9,947 nucleotides of DNA from Chloroflexota bacterium (GTDB taxonomy: Bacteria > Chloroflexota > UBA11872): positions 1 through 9,947 of the forward strand of contig JAPPFO010000190.1 of NCBI GenBank assembly GCA_028875175.1. Reading direction: 5' to 3'. The notes beneath the pieces were generated by a model. That model worked only from the letters and a program-made list of their open reading frames with translations, was not told the DNA's origin and made no database searches. Below, one piece after another: positions 1-6,408 of this stretch (positions are counted from its first letter, which is position 1; every line of letters begins with the position of its first letter). The translations under genes and the position numbers were made by a program.

Positions 1-381
1 GGGGACTTCCCCACCATCTGTGGCACCGGGACCGAGGACTACGTCGGCGGCTCCTACGACTGGAGGGTGGCCGGCCAATACCGCACCTACACCACCCCCT
101 TCCTGGGCATGCACCAGGTCATAAAGCCCGACGGCCACATGCTCAACAAGCACCGCCATGCCATGTACCGCTTCCACGTCCTCGACCCGATCCGCTTCCA
201 GAGCGACCTGCGCGTCACCATCCAGGACCTCGGCTTCCATCCCGATCAGGACTTTGACGGCAAGGGCAAGCTATTCATGGCCCGCCAGGACGACATCTGT
301 TCCGTCGCCTACTGGTACCAGGCCCTGCCCACGGCGCCGTTTCCCGAGTTGCCCGACCGGATGTTCCTGACCCTGCCGTGA
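1..381 (+). CDS. GH172/DUF2961 family glycoside hydrolase, C-terminal part
   Basis: The reading frame is open from base 1 and stops with TGA at 379-381, so only the last 126 residues are present and the start lies outside the window. The family signature GTGTEDY is at residues 8-14 of the fragment. It is followed by a beta-rich tail with the motif YRFHVLDPIRF and the ending DDICSVAYWYQ, both typical of DUF2961 proteins. DUF2961 is now glycoside hydrolase family 172, whose characterised members act on alpha-fructofuranosides and some arabinofuranosides. The Glu of GTGTEDY is probably a catalytic carboxylate, by family analogy. Substrate and export cannot be judged without the N-terminus. It may belong to a glycan-use region continuing upstream. 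Family assignment is firm; the specificity is unknown. Confidence 0.88.
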   Translation, partial: GDFPTICGTGTEDYVGGSYDWRVAGQYRTYTTPFLGMHQVIKPDGHMLNKHRHAMYRFHVLDPIRFQSDLRVTIQDLGFHPDQDFDGKGKLFMARQDDICSVAYWYQALPTAPFPELPDRMFLTLP

Positions 382-404
382 GGTCGGTGAGAGGCCGTCC
401 GCGC

Positions 405-418
405 AGGAAGCCCTTCCT
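405..418 (+). terminator. Weak hairpin after the GH172 gene
   Basis: AGGAA (405-409) pairs with TTCCT (414-418) around the tetraloop GCCC. It lies 24 bases after the GH172 stop codon and before the next gene. There is no run of T after it, so it is at best a weak intrinsic terminator or a pause site. Confidence 0.2.
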
Positions 419-423
419 CTAAG

Positions 424-455
424 TTGACAGGGTGCCCGGTTATCCGTGGCACACT
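424..455 (+). promoter_or_regulatory. Possible sigma-70-type promoter before or over the M23 start
   Basis: A perfect -35 hexamer TTGACA lies at 424-429. The downstream -10 is poor: the best match is CACACT at 450-455, with a spacer of 20, longer than the usual 17. If this promoter is real, the GTG at 432 would lie upstream of the transcription start and could not be the start codon of the M23 gene. I therefore treat promoter and start codon as competing readings. Confidence 0.25.
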
Positions 456-1850
456 CGTTGGGTACTGATTTCGGACGCGGGAGCCGACCGTCTGACCGCA
501 CCAATTCCATCGCCGGGTACCAAAGCGCACCGTCACGGCCCCGGTTGCCAGTGCGCCGGACGCTGCGACGCCGCGCTTTTTGATGTCCCCGGCCTTCGCC
601 TGGCATCCCGTCGCGGCTTTCTGAGGGCTACCCTCGCGGGCGCCGCCGTCGCCGGCGCCACCCCGTTGATCGCCCGCGCCGTGACTGAGGAGGAAATCGA
701 GGCGGCGGAGCGCGAGCAGGCGGAGCTCGAACGCCTGGCCAAGGAAGAGCAGACGCTCCTGGCGGCGGCTCAGGCGCGTGAAGGCGCCCTCCAGCAGCAA
801 CTCGCCGTAATCGACCGGCAGCGCTTCGCGGCCGTCGATCGCCTGCGCGATGTCAACCGCCAACTCGAGACGGTGGAGCTCGAAGTCTTTGACATCAACG
901 CGTCCATCGCCAACCTCAATCGGGCCCTGGCCCGCGAGACCGACAACCTCGGCGCCCGCGTCCGGTCGCTCTACAAGGCCGGGCGCACATCCATGCTGGA
1001 GACGGTGCTTTCGTCCTCGTCATTCTCCGAGGCTCTCGACCGGGCCACCTCGCTCGAGCGCGCCCTGGCCCAGGACCTCGAAGAGATCGATGCCCTGCGC
1101 CGCAGCCGCCAAACCGTCCAACTGCGAACGGCCGACCTGGCGGCCCGTCTCCAGCAGATGGACGAACTTCGCCAGGAAGCGGCCACGATCGAGTCCGAGC
1201 TCCAGCGCCGCTCCCAGGAACAGCAGGACCTCATTTTCGGCGTCCAACAACAACAAACCCTGCTGGACGCCAGCATCGACGCGTTCCAGGCTGAAGCCGC
1301 CGTCGTCGGCGACCGCATCCTGGTGCTCCGCGACATCCGTCAGCGCGAACTTGCCCAGCTCGAGCGCATCCTGGCATTGCAGCAGGCCCAGGAGCAGGCC
1401 CGCGAACTTGCCCGGCAGGTTGCCGCGACGCAGGGAACCTCGGTGGCCGGCATCTATACCTGGCCGCTCTGGGGCCTCATCACCACCGAGTTCGGCGGTT
1501 GTACCTTCGGCCAGTGTCCGCACATCGGCATCGACATCGCCGAGGACATGCTGGCCCCCATCGTGGCCGCCAACGACGGCATTGTGCTGGTGGCCGACTA
1601 CGTGGTGCCGGGCAACCGCCAGGCTTCCTACGGGATGATCGTGGTCATTGCCCACAACCAGAACGAGGAGACCCTCTACGCCCACCTGGACGACTGGACC
1701 TCTCCGCCCCCGGTCTCGCCAGGCCAGTTCGTCAGCCGCGGCCAGGTCATCGGCTATGTCGGCCTCACCGGCTGGACCACCGGTCCGCACCTGCATTTCG
1801 AATACCGCGTCAACGGCGTGGCGCAGAATCCCCGCAGCGTTCTGGTCTGA
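432..1850 (+). CDS. Tat-exported coiled-coil M23 (LytM) murein endopeptidase or amidase activator
   Basis: This 472-residue protein resembles EnvC/PcsB-type peptidoglycan hydrolases or activators. A twin-arginine signal sits at residues 59-80 (SRRGFLR, then an Ala-rich hydrophobic stretch ending near ARA). Long heptad-like coiled coils cover about residues 84-335, with the PcsB/EnvC-like hinge RVRSLYKAG...SSSSFSEAL at about 176-202. The C-terminal LytM domain keeps all zinc-site motifs: H364 and D368 (HIGID), H418 (YAHLD) and H453/H455 (GPHLHFE). It should therefore be an active metallopeptidase, unlike degenerate EnvC. C357 and C362 beside the first ligand could form a disulfide after export. 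Residues 1-58 precede the Tat motif and contain H33, H35, C39, C41 and C45. The GTG start has no good ribosome site, but no closer standard start exists in frame. Function is firm; the N-terminus is not. Confidence 0.88.
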   Translation: MPGYPWHTRWVLISDAGADRLTAPIPSPGTKAHRHGPGCQCAGRCDAALFDVPGLRLASRRGFLRATLAGAAVAGATPLIARAVTEEEIEAAEREQAELERLAKEEQTLLAAAQAREGALQQQLAVIDRQRFAAVDRLRDVNRQLETVELEVFDINASIANLNRALARETDNLGARVRSLYKAGRTSMLETVLSSSSFSEALDRATSLERALAQDLEEIDALRRSRQTVQLRTADLAARLQQMDELRQEAATIESELQRRSQEQQDLIFGVQQQQTLLDASIDAFQAEAAVVGDRILVLRDIRQRELAQLERILALQQAQEQARELARQVAATQGTSVAGIYTWPLWGLITTEFGGCTFGQCPHIGIDIAEDMLAPIVAANDGIVLVADYVVPGNRQASYGMIVVIAHNQNEETLYAHLDDWTSPPPVSPGQFVSRGQVIGYVGLTGWTTGPHLHFEYRVNGVAQNPRSVLV

Positions 1851-1859
1851 CCGGCAACG

Positions 1860-1891
1860 CCCACGTTTACGTTCGTTCTGCCCGGCGTGGG
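1860..1891 (+). terminator. Possible stem-loop after the M23 gene
   Basis: CCCACG (1860-1865) can pair with CGTGGG (1886-1891) around a 20-base loop, starting 10 bases after the M23 stop. The loop is long and there is no T tract, so support as a terminator is weak. The rest of the gap up to 1990 ends in a GC-rich palindrome (CGGCCGCGGCCG, 1962-1973) just before the hisI ribosome site. Confidence 0.2.
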
Positions 1892-1990
1892 GTGCGTATC
1901 GCAGTCGAAGCGGCTCGTATCATGTCGCCTCACCCCTGCTTAACCTGAATCACTCAACAACCGGCCGCGGCCGCTAAGGAACCGTCACGG

Positions 1991-2332
1991 ATGGACACCG
2001 CCACCGAAACGCCAGCCGCCTTCCAACTGAAGTACGACACGGCCGGCCTCATTCCAGCCATCTGCCAGGACGATGCCACGGGCGACATCCTCATGCTCGG
2101 CTACATGAACCGCGAGGCCTTTGCGCGCACGCTCGACTCCGGCACGGTCTGGTTCTACAGCCGCAGCCGTCAGGAACTCTGGCACAAGGGATCGACCTCC
2201 GGGAACTACCTCCACGTCGTTGACCTCGTGGCTGACTGCGACCGGGACGCGCTCTTGGTACGGGTCAACCCGGCGGGCCCGACCTGTCACCTGGGCGTGC
2301 GGTCGTGTTTCCACAATCCGATCGACCTCTGA
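1991..2332 (+). CDS. hisI: Phosphoribosyl-AMP cyclohydrolase
   Basis: HisI opens the adenine ring of phosphoribosyl-AMP in the third step of cytosolic histidine biosynthesis. The 113-residue length is that of the stand-alone enzyme, with no HisE (phosphoribosyl-ATP pyrophosphatase) domain fused. The family signature runs WHKGSTSGNYLHVVDLVADC into DRDALL, giving the magnesium-binding D82, D84 and D86. GPTCHLG and RSCF supply C99 and C106, which with C83 are the likely zinc ligands. A ribosome site (TAAGGA, 1975-1980) lies 10 bases before the ATG. No other his gene is visible. The next gene on this strand, a heptose-pathway isomerase, begins 40 bases after the stop, so the two may share a transcript. 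The assignment is secure. Confidence 0.96.
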   Translation: MDTATETPAAFQLKYDTAGLIPAICQDDATGDILMLGYMNREAFARTLDSGTVWFYSRSRQELWHKGSTSGNYLHVVDLVADCDRDALLVRVNPAGPTCHLGVRSCFHNPIDL

Positions 2333-2372
2333 TGCGGATACGGACCTAGGAAGCGCCGCCGACCTGACCGCG

Positions 2373-2951
2373 ATGACCGACCGCGTGAGCGCTCACCTGC
2401 GCAACCTGGGCGGGCAGATCGCCGCTCTCACGTCCGCAGACATTGAGCCTTTGACTTCCGCCGTGGAAGCCGCCTGGGCTGCGGACCGCACCGTCTTTGT
2501 CGCCGGCAACGGCGGCAGCGCAGCCACCGCCTCCCACTTCGCCACCGACCTGTCCAAGACCGCCGCCCCGAAGGCTCCGGGAGCGCGAGGCATTCGCGCG
2601 GTCGCTCTCACCGACAACATGGGCTTGCTGACGGCCTGGGCTAACGACCACTCGTTCGAGCACGTCTTCGCCGAGCAACTCCGCAACCTCGCTCGATGCG
2701 ACGACCTCTTCATTGCCATCAGCACCAGCGGCGAGTCGCCCAATCTCCTCGCGGCGGTCTCGGCCGCCGGCGAATGTGGTGTTCAAAGCCTGGCCCTTGC
2801 GCCGCCGGCATCCACGCTTGGGCGGCGTGCTGGAATCCTGGTCCCCATTGAGGGCGAGTCCGTCCAAATCTCCGAGGACCTGCACCACATCGTCTGCCAC
2901 GCGGTCACCGCGCGTATGGCCGATGTCCTCGCCAACGCCGCGTCGCGGTGA
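2373..2951 (+). CDS. gmhA: GmhA-like SIS-domain sedoheptulose-7-phosphate isomerase
   Basis: This SIS-domain protein of 192 residues matches the usual GmhA length. GmhA converts sedoheptulose 7-phosphate to D-glycero-D-manno-heptose 7-phosphate, the first step of NDP-heptose synthesis. Sugar-phosphate-binding motifs are GNGGSAATASH (about 45-55) and ISTSGES in mid-protein; a C-terminal EDLHHIVCH helix (168-176) completes the active site. By eye against GmhA, the catalytic/zinc positions His, Glu, Gln, His appear here as H55, D59, E168, H176, so two are substituted. The protein may belong to a GmhA-like subgroup rather than be a classical GmhA. The frame is open upstream through hisI, but that part is only its shadow; ATG 2373 gives the family-like N-terminus. 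The stop overlaps the kinase start (GTGA), which implies translational coupling and supports the heptose role. Confidence 0.85.
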   Translation: MTDRVSAHLRNLGGQIAALTSADIEPLTSAVEAAWAADRTVFVAGNGGSAATASHFATDLSKTAAPKAPGARGIRAVALTDNMGLLTAWANDHSFEHVFAEQLRNLARCDDLFIAISTSGESPNLLAAVSAAGECGVQSLALAPPASTLGRRAGILVPIEGESVQISEDLHHIVCHAVTARMADVLANAASR

Positions 2952-3925
2952 TCGTCACTCAGACTCCGCTGCGTCTCAGCTTCTTCGGCGGAGGCACCGA
3001 CTTCCCTGACTACTACCGCCTGGACGGCGGCGCCGTGCTTACGACGGCGATCGACAAATACGTCTACGTCATCGTCAAGGAACGGTTCGACGATGACATC
3101 TACATCAACTACTCCATCAAGGAAATCGTCCAATCGGTCGACGCCATTCGGCATGACCTGGTGCGTGAAGCCATGCGAATCACCCGCGTGGATCGCGGCA
3201 TCGAAATCACCACATTGGCCGATGTGCCAAGCACCGGAACCGGGCTTGGGTCCTCTGCCGCCGTTACGGTAGGGCTGCTACACGCGCTGCACACCTACTG
3301 CGGGCGGCTGGTGGACGCCCGCACCCTCGCCGAACAAGCCTGCGGCATTGAGTTAGAAATCCTGGACCGACCGATTGGCAAGCAGGATCAGTACATTGCA
3401 GCCTTCGGCGGCCTGCGCGCCATTGACTTCCGTCCCGACGATGCAATCGATGTGGAGCGTGTCCAGGCCTCCCCAGCCACTACTCGGCGGCTCCAGGAGC
3501 GCCTCCAGGTGTTCTTCACGGGCCGAACGCGATCGGCGGCGGCCATCCTCAACCACCAGCAGCAACGTATTGAGCAGTCTCGAACCGACCTCGACCGTCT
3601 CAAGGCCTGCGCCCACGAGGCTCGCCACCTGCTCGCCTGCGGCCGGCTGGACGAATTCGGTCAGCTGCTTGACACCGCCTGGCATCACAAGAAATCCCTT
3701 GCCGAGGGCGTTTCAGACGCTGCCATCGACGAGCTCTACGCGCAGGCCCGCGACGCCGGCGCCGTGGGCGGAAAAATCGCTGGCGCGGGTGGCGGTGGAT
3801 TCCTCGTCTTCTACGTCCCGCCGTCCCGGCAGGACGACGTGCGCCGGGCGCTTGCACCCTTGCGCGAACTCCCGGTCGCCTTCGATCCGGGCGGCGCCCG
3901 CGTCGTGTTCAATATCCACCGGTAG
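2948..3925 (+). CDS. hddA: GHMP kinase, D-glycero-D-manno-heptose 7-phosphate kinase type
   Basis: This 325-residue GHMP-superfamily sugar kinase resembles HddA, which phosphorylates C1 of heptose 7-phosphate to give the alpha-1,7-bisphosphate on the GDP-heptose route. The N-terminus has the HddA-type motif PLRLSFFGGGTDFPDYY (from residue 7). The ATP-binding loop is TGLGSSAA (G99 to A104 and onward), followed by an IGKQDQYIAAFGG segment typical of this subfamily. The C-terminal glycine-rich GHMP motif GGKIAGAGGGGFL starts at residue 274. The GTG start overlaps the isomerase stop by 4 bases and has no separate ribosome site, so it is probably read by coupling. Related GHMP kinases act on fucose or other heptoses; the pairing with a GmhA-like isomerase is the main reason to prefer heptose. 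Confidence 0.87.
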   Translation: MIVTQTPLRLSFFGGGTDFPDYYRLDGGAVLTTAIDKYVYVIVKERFDDDIYINYSIKEIVQSVDAIRHDLVREAMRITRVDRGIEITTLADVPSTGTGLGSSAAVTVGLLHALHTYCGRLVDARTLAEQACGIELEILDRPIGKQDQYIAAFGGLRAIDFRPDDAIDVERVQASPATTRRLQERLQVFFTGRTRSAAAILNHQQQRIEQSRTDLDRLKACAHEARHLLACGRLDEFGQLLDTAWHHKKSLAEGVSDAAIDELYAQARDAGAVGGKIAGAGGGGFLVFYVPPSRQDDVRRALAPLRELPVAFDPGGARVVFNIHR

Positions 3926-3957
3926 GCGCCGCGGCCTTCTCGTGAGCGATTGACGCC

Positions 3958-5076
3958 ATGCACGTCCTCGTGACCGGCGGCGCCGGCTTCATTGGCTCGC
4001 ACGTTGTTGACGCCCTGCTCCGGTGCGGTTACACCGTCACCGTCCTGGACAGTCTGGAATCGCGCGTCCACCCGGATCGATCCTGGCCCGAATGCTTGGC
4101 TGCCGTCCGGTGCGTACGTGGCGACGTCACCCAGCGCGACGATTGGCTGGTGGCGTTGGACGACGCCGATGCGGTCATCCACCTCGCGGCCTACCAGGAC
4201 TACCAGGCCGACTTCAGTCGCTTCGCCCGCGTCAACGACGCCGGCACCGCCCTGCTTTACGAGCTCCTGGTGGAGCGCCGGCAGCCCGTCCAGCGGGTCG
4301 TTGTGGCCAGTTCCCAGGCCGTCTACGGCGAAGGCGCCTATCAGTGCCCCGAACACGGTCGGCAGTACCCGCCGCCCCGGTCGCCGCAACAGTTGTCCCG
4401 CGGCAACTGGGATCCAGTCTGCCCGGTGTGCCGGGCGCCCCTCGAACCGGTGGCCTCGACTGAGGAACACGCGTCCCCAACCAACGCCTACGGCATTTCC
4501 AAGCTCGCCACGGAGTCCTACGCCCTCACCCTGGGCGCCCGGCACGACATTCCTTCGGCGGCCCTACGCTTCAGCATCATCCAGGGGCCGCGCCAGAGTC
4601 CGGCCAACGCCTATTCCGGCGTGCTGCGCGCCTTCGTTGGCCATATCCGGCATGGACGGCGTCCTGTTGTCTATGAGGACGGCCGCCAGCGACGCGACTA
4701 CACCCACATTCGCGACGCGGTATCCGCCCTCGAACTCGTGCTTGAGCACCCGGATGCGGTTGGACAGGCTTTCAACGTCGGCAGCGGCGCCGTCACAACC
4801 GTGCTTGAATACGCGAACGCCGTGCTCGCCGCGATGGGCGTCGACCTTCAGCCGGACGTGAGCGGACGCTACCGCCTGGGCGACACCCGGCACGTCTGGT
4901 CCGACACGACCCGCATTCGCACGCTCGGCTGGCGCCCGACCGGGACGCTCCAGGAGATCATCCGCGACTACCTCGCTTGGATCGCCGACGCAACAGTGGG
5001 CGAAGACTGGACGGCCCGCGCCCTCGCGCGCATGGAAGCCGACGGCGTCATCCGTCGCATCTCGTCCGCCGACTGA
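3958..5076 (+). CDS. Extended SDR nucleotide-sugar epimerase/dehydratase with a CxxH/CxxC insert
   Basis: This 372-residue extended short-chain dehydrogenase/reductase acts on nucleotide-activated sugars using NAD(P). The Rossmann motif GGAGFIG is at residues 7-13. The catalytic set is S118/S119 with Y178 and K182 (YGISK), and RRDYTHIRD lies further on, as in NDP-sugar 4-epimerases. Between VYGEGAY and the active Tyr lies an insert of about 35 residues with C130-P-E-H133 and C155-P-V-C158, a probable zinc-binding knuckle. From memory, a similar insert occurs in some proteins annotated as dTDP-L-rhamnose 4-epimerases, so this reaction is one candidate. Its place 32 bases after the heptose kinase suggests instead that it modifies an NDP-heptose (4-epimerisation or 4,6-dehydration). 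The exact substrate cannot be read from sequence. No strong ribosome site precedes the ATG. Confidence 0.85.
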   Translation: MHVLVTGGAGFIGSHVVDALLRCGYTVTVLDSLESRVHPDRSWPECLAAVRCVRGDVTQRDDWLVALDDADAVIHLAAYQDYQADFSRFARVNDAGTALLYELLVERRQPVQRVVVASSQAVYGEGAYQCPEHGRQYPPPRSPQQLSRGNWDPVCPVCRAPLEPVASTEEHASPTNAYGISKLATESYALTLGARHDIPSAALRFSIIQGPRQSPANAYSGVLRAFVGHIRHGRRPVVYEDGRQRRDYTHIRDAVSALELVLEHPDAVGQAFNVGSGAVTTVLEYANAVLAAMGVDLQPDVSGRYRLGDTRHVWSDTTRIRTLGWRPTGTLQEIIRDYLAWIADATVGEDWTARALARMEADGVIRRISSAD

Positions 5077-5134
5077 TCAGGCGTCGTGTCTTGGGCGGCG
5101 CGGCAGCGGCGTCTGGTGGCAGACACATGCTTCG

Positions 5135-5151
5135 CCGTTACGAGCGAACGG
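5135..5151. terminator. Weak hairpin in the convergent gap
   Basis: CCGTT (5135-5139) can pair with AACGG (5147-5151) around a 7-base loop, overlapping the DUF362 stop codon. The 61-base gap between the convergent SDR and DUF362 genes also holds a looser inverted pair, GTGTCT (5086-5091) and AGACAC (5121-5126). Neither has a T tract, so termination here is only inferred from the convergent layout. Confidence 0.18.
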
Positions 5152-6277
5152 TCGTCCTCGGCGGCTCCACCGGCACGGGCAGGTCTTGTCCGGCAACCGA
5201 CGGATAGCGCCGAAACAGCTCGCCCCACGGCCCCTGCAGCGCCCGCCGCACCCGTCCCCGTCCGACCACGTTGTACCAGTACACGTCGTGATAGAGCCGC
5301 GACGCTGCGTACGACCAGGGCGCGATCACCGTCCGCAGCAGCACCTTCTCCAGCCGCTTCAGCGGCCCCCAGTAGATCGCCTTCTGCCCGCGGCTGGCAA
5401 ACGTGTCCTCGCGGGCTGCCACCTGCCAGTGCACCTCGTCCAGGTCCGCGCCCACCACCTCGATCTCACGGGCATCCGCCGTTCCCAGGCCGTCCTCGTG
5501 GGCCATGCGCAAGAACGGAATCTCGAACGGATCCAGGCCCATCAGGCGCGCGCTGGTCGCGTCCAGCGCCACCTGGTCGGCGCCCGCCAGCATCAGGTTC
5601 CGCTCATGCACCCGCAGGCAGCGCGGCCCCGGCCCCTCGCCCACCAGCGTGCCGTCCATCACGGCAAATATGCCCGGGTGAATCTCCTGCTGAATCATCA
5701 ACAGATCCACCAGCGTTTGGTGAATCGTTGCATGGCAGTAGTGCCGCTTCTCGAACAGCAACCCGCCAAACGCATTCTTCATCGCGCCCGTGATCGTCGT
5801 GAACACGTGCGTCTTCACCGTTGGCAGGTGAATGATGTTTGCCCCGATCAGCCGCCGCGGAATCCGAATGCCCTCCGGGTAAACCTCGTGCAACGTGCGC
5901 AGTCGGCCCTTTGGCTCATATCGAACCCACGCCTCGTCCTCGTACAGATGTACGTTGCGGATGCCGTGCGCCATCACCACCGGCAGGTGCTTGTTGCGGC
6001 GTTCCCCAACGTGGGCGTCCACCACCACCGTTCGGTTGTGCGCTCCAAAGAGCGACGCCGGCTCGAACCCGTCGGCCGTCAGCTTCCGAATCACGCCATC
6101 CAACTGCCATGGTGTGGTCGAGCAGGCCGGATACCAGTGGTGCCACGAGACGTTGATCTTCAGCGCGGTCTCGGCGCTGCGACGCAGGGCCGACTCGTAA
6201 CCTGCGGTCTCCATTGCTCGCCCTACGTCGTCCAGCACGCGCTCGGGCCTGGTCTGAATCAAGGCGACGCGAGTCAT
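5138..6277 (-). CDS. DUF362 domain-containing protein
   Basis: This 379-residue protein belongs to the DUF362 family, whose biochemical role is largely undefined. Family features in order are ALKINVSW (from residue 38), IIHLPTVKTH (148-157), TGAMKNAFGG (163-172), MDGTLVGEGPGP (207-218) and an ADQVALDATSARLMGLDP block (233-250). Many DUF362 proteins carry a ferredoxin-like 4Fe-4S domain. Here only scattered cysteines occur (residues 52, 181, 220), so no cluster is expected. No signal peptide or membrane segment is obvious. The C-terminal 100 or so residues are rich in Trp, Tyr and Arg and extend past the recognisable domain. The ATG has a ribosome site (AGGA on the minus strand, 9 bases ahead). 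The gene stands alone, convergent with the SDR and divergent from the oxidoreductase. Family firm, function unknown. Confidence 0.85.
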   Translation of the reverse strand: MTRVALIQTRPERVLDDVGRAMETAGYESALRRSAETALKINVSWHHWYPACSTTPWQLDGVIRKLTADGFEPASLFGAHNRTVVVDAHVGERRNKHLPVVMAHGIRNVHLYEDEAWVRYEPKGRLRTLHEVYPEGIRIPRRLIGANIIHLPTVKTHVFTTITGAMKNAFGGLLFEKRHYCHATIHQTLVDLLMIQQEIHPGIFAVMDGTLVGEGPGPRCLRVHERNLMLAGADQVALDATSARLMGLDPFEIPFLRMAHEDGLGTADAREIEVVGADLDEVHWQVAAREDTFASRGQKAIYWGPLKRLEKVLLRTVIAPWSYAASRLYHDVYWYNVVGRGRVRRALQGPWGELFRRYPSVAGQDLPVPVEPPRTTVRS

Positions 6278-6300
6278 GCACGCGAGTCCTGGCTGGGTGG

Positions 6301-6346
6301 GGCGCGTCCGATCTTACGGCGCGTCCGTGATCGCCTTCGTCGGACG
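6301..6346. repeat. 10-bp direct repeat plus inverted copy between divergent genes
   Basis: GGCGCGTCCG occurs exactly at 6301-6310 and 6318-6327, 17 bases start to start. Its core CGTCCG has an inverted partner CGGACG at 6341-6346, 13 bases after the second copy. All lie in the 131-base gap between the divergent DUF362 and Gfo/Idh/MocA genes, where an operator would be expected. GC-rich sequence makes chance matches likelier, so this is suggestive only. Confidence 0.35.
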
Positions 6347-6408
6347 ACCAGGCTCTCCGCGCTCAGGCATCATGCGCGCAGCAAGCCAGTCACCCGCTGG
6401 AGTCACTC

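Noticed and set aside
1020..1796. A 258-codon minus-strand frame within the M23 gene
   Set aside because: It is antisense to a clear coiled-coil and LytM gene and matches no family I recognise; the opposite strand explains the frame.
1918..1923. TATCAT as a -10 box for hisI
   Set aside because: It is a good -10 match, but no acceptable -35 element lies 16-18 bases upstream, so a promoter is not claimed.
1962..1973. CGGCCGCGGCCG palindrome before hisI as an operator or terminator
   Set aside because: Perfect but very short-period GC palindrome with no loop or T tract; easily expected by chance in this composition.
2121..2372. Upstream extension of the GmhA-like gene into hisI
   Set aside because: The added 84 residues are an out-of-frame reading of hisI; ATG 2373 gives the family length of 192 residues.
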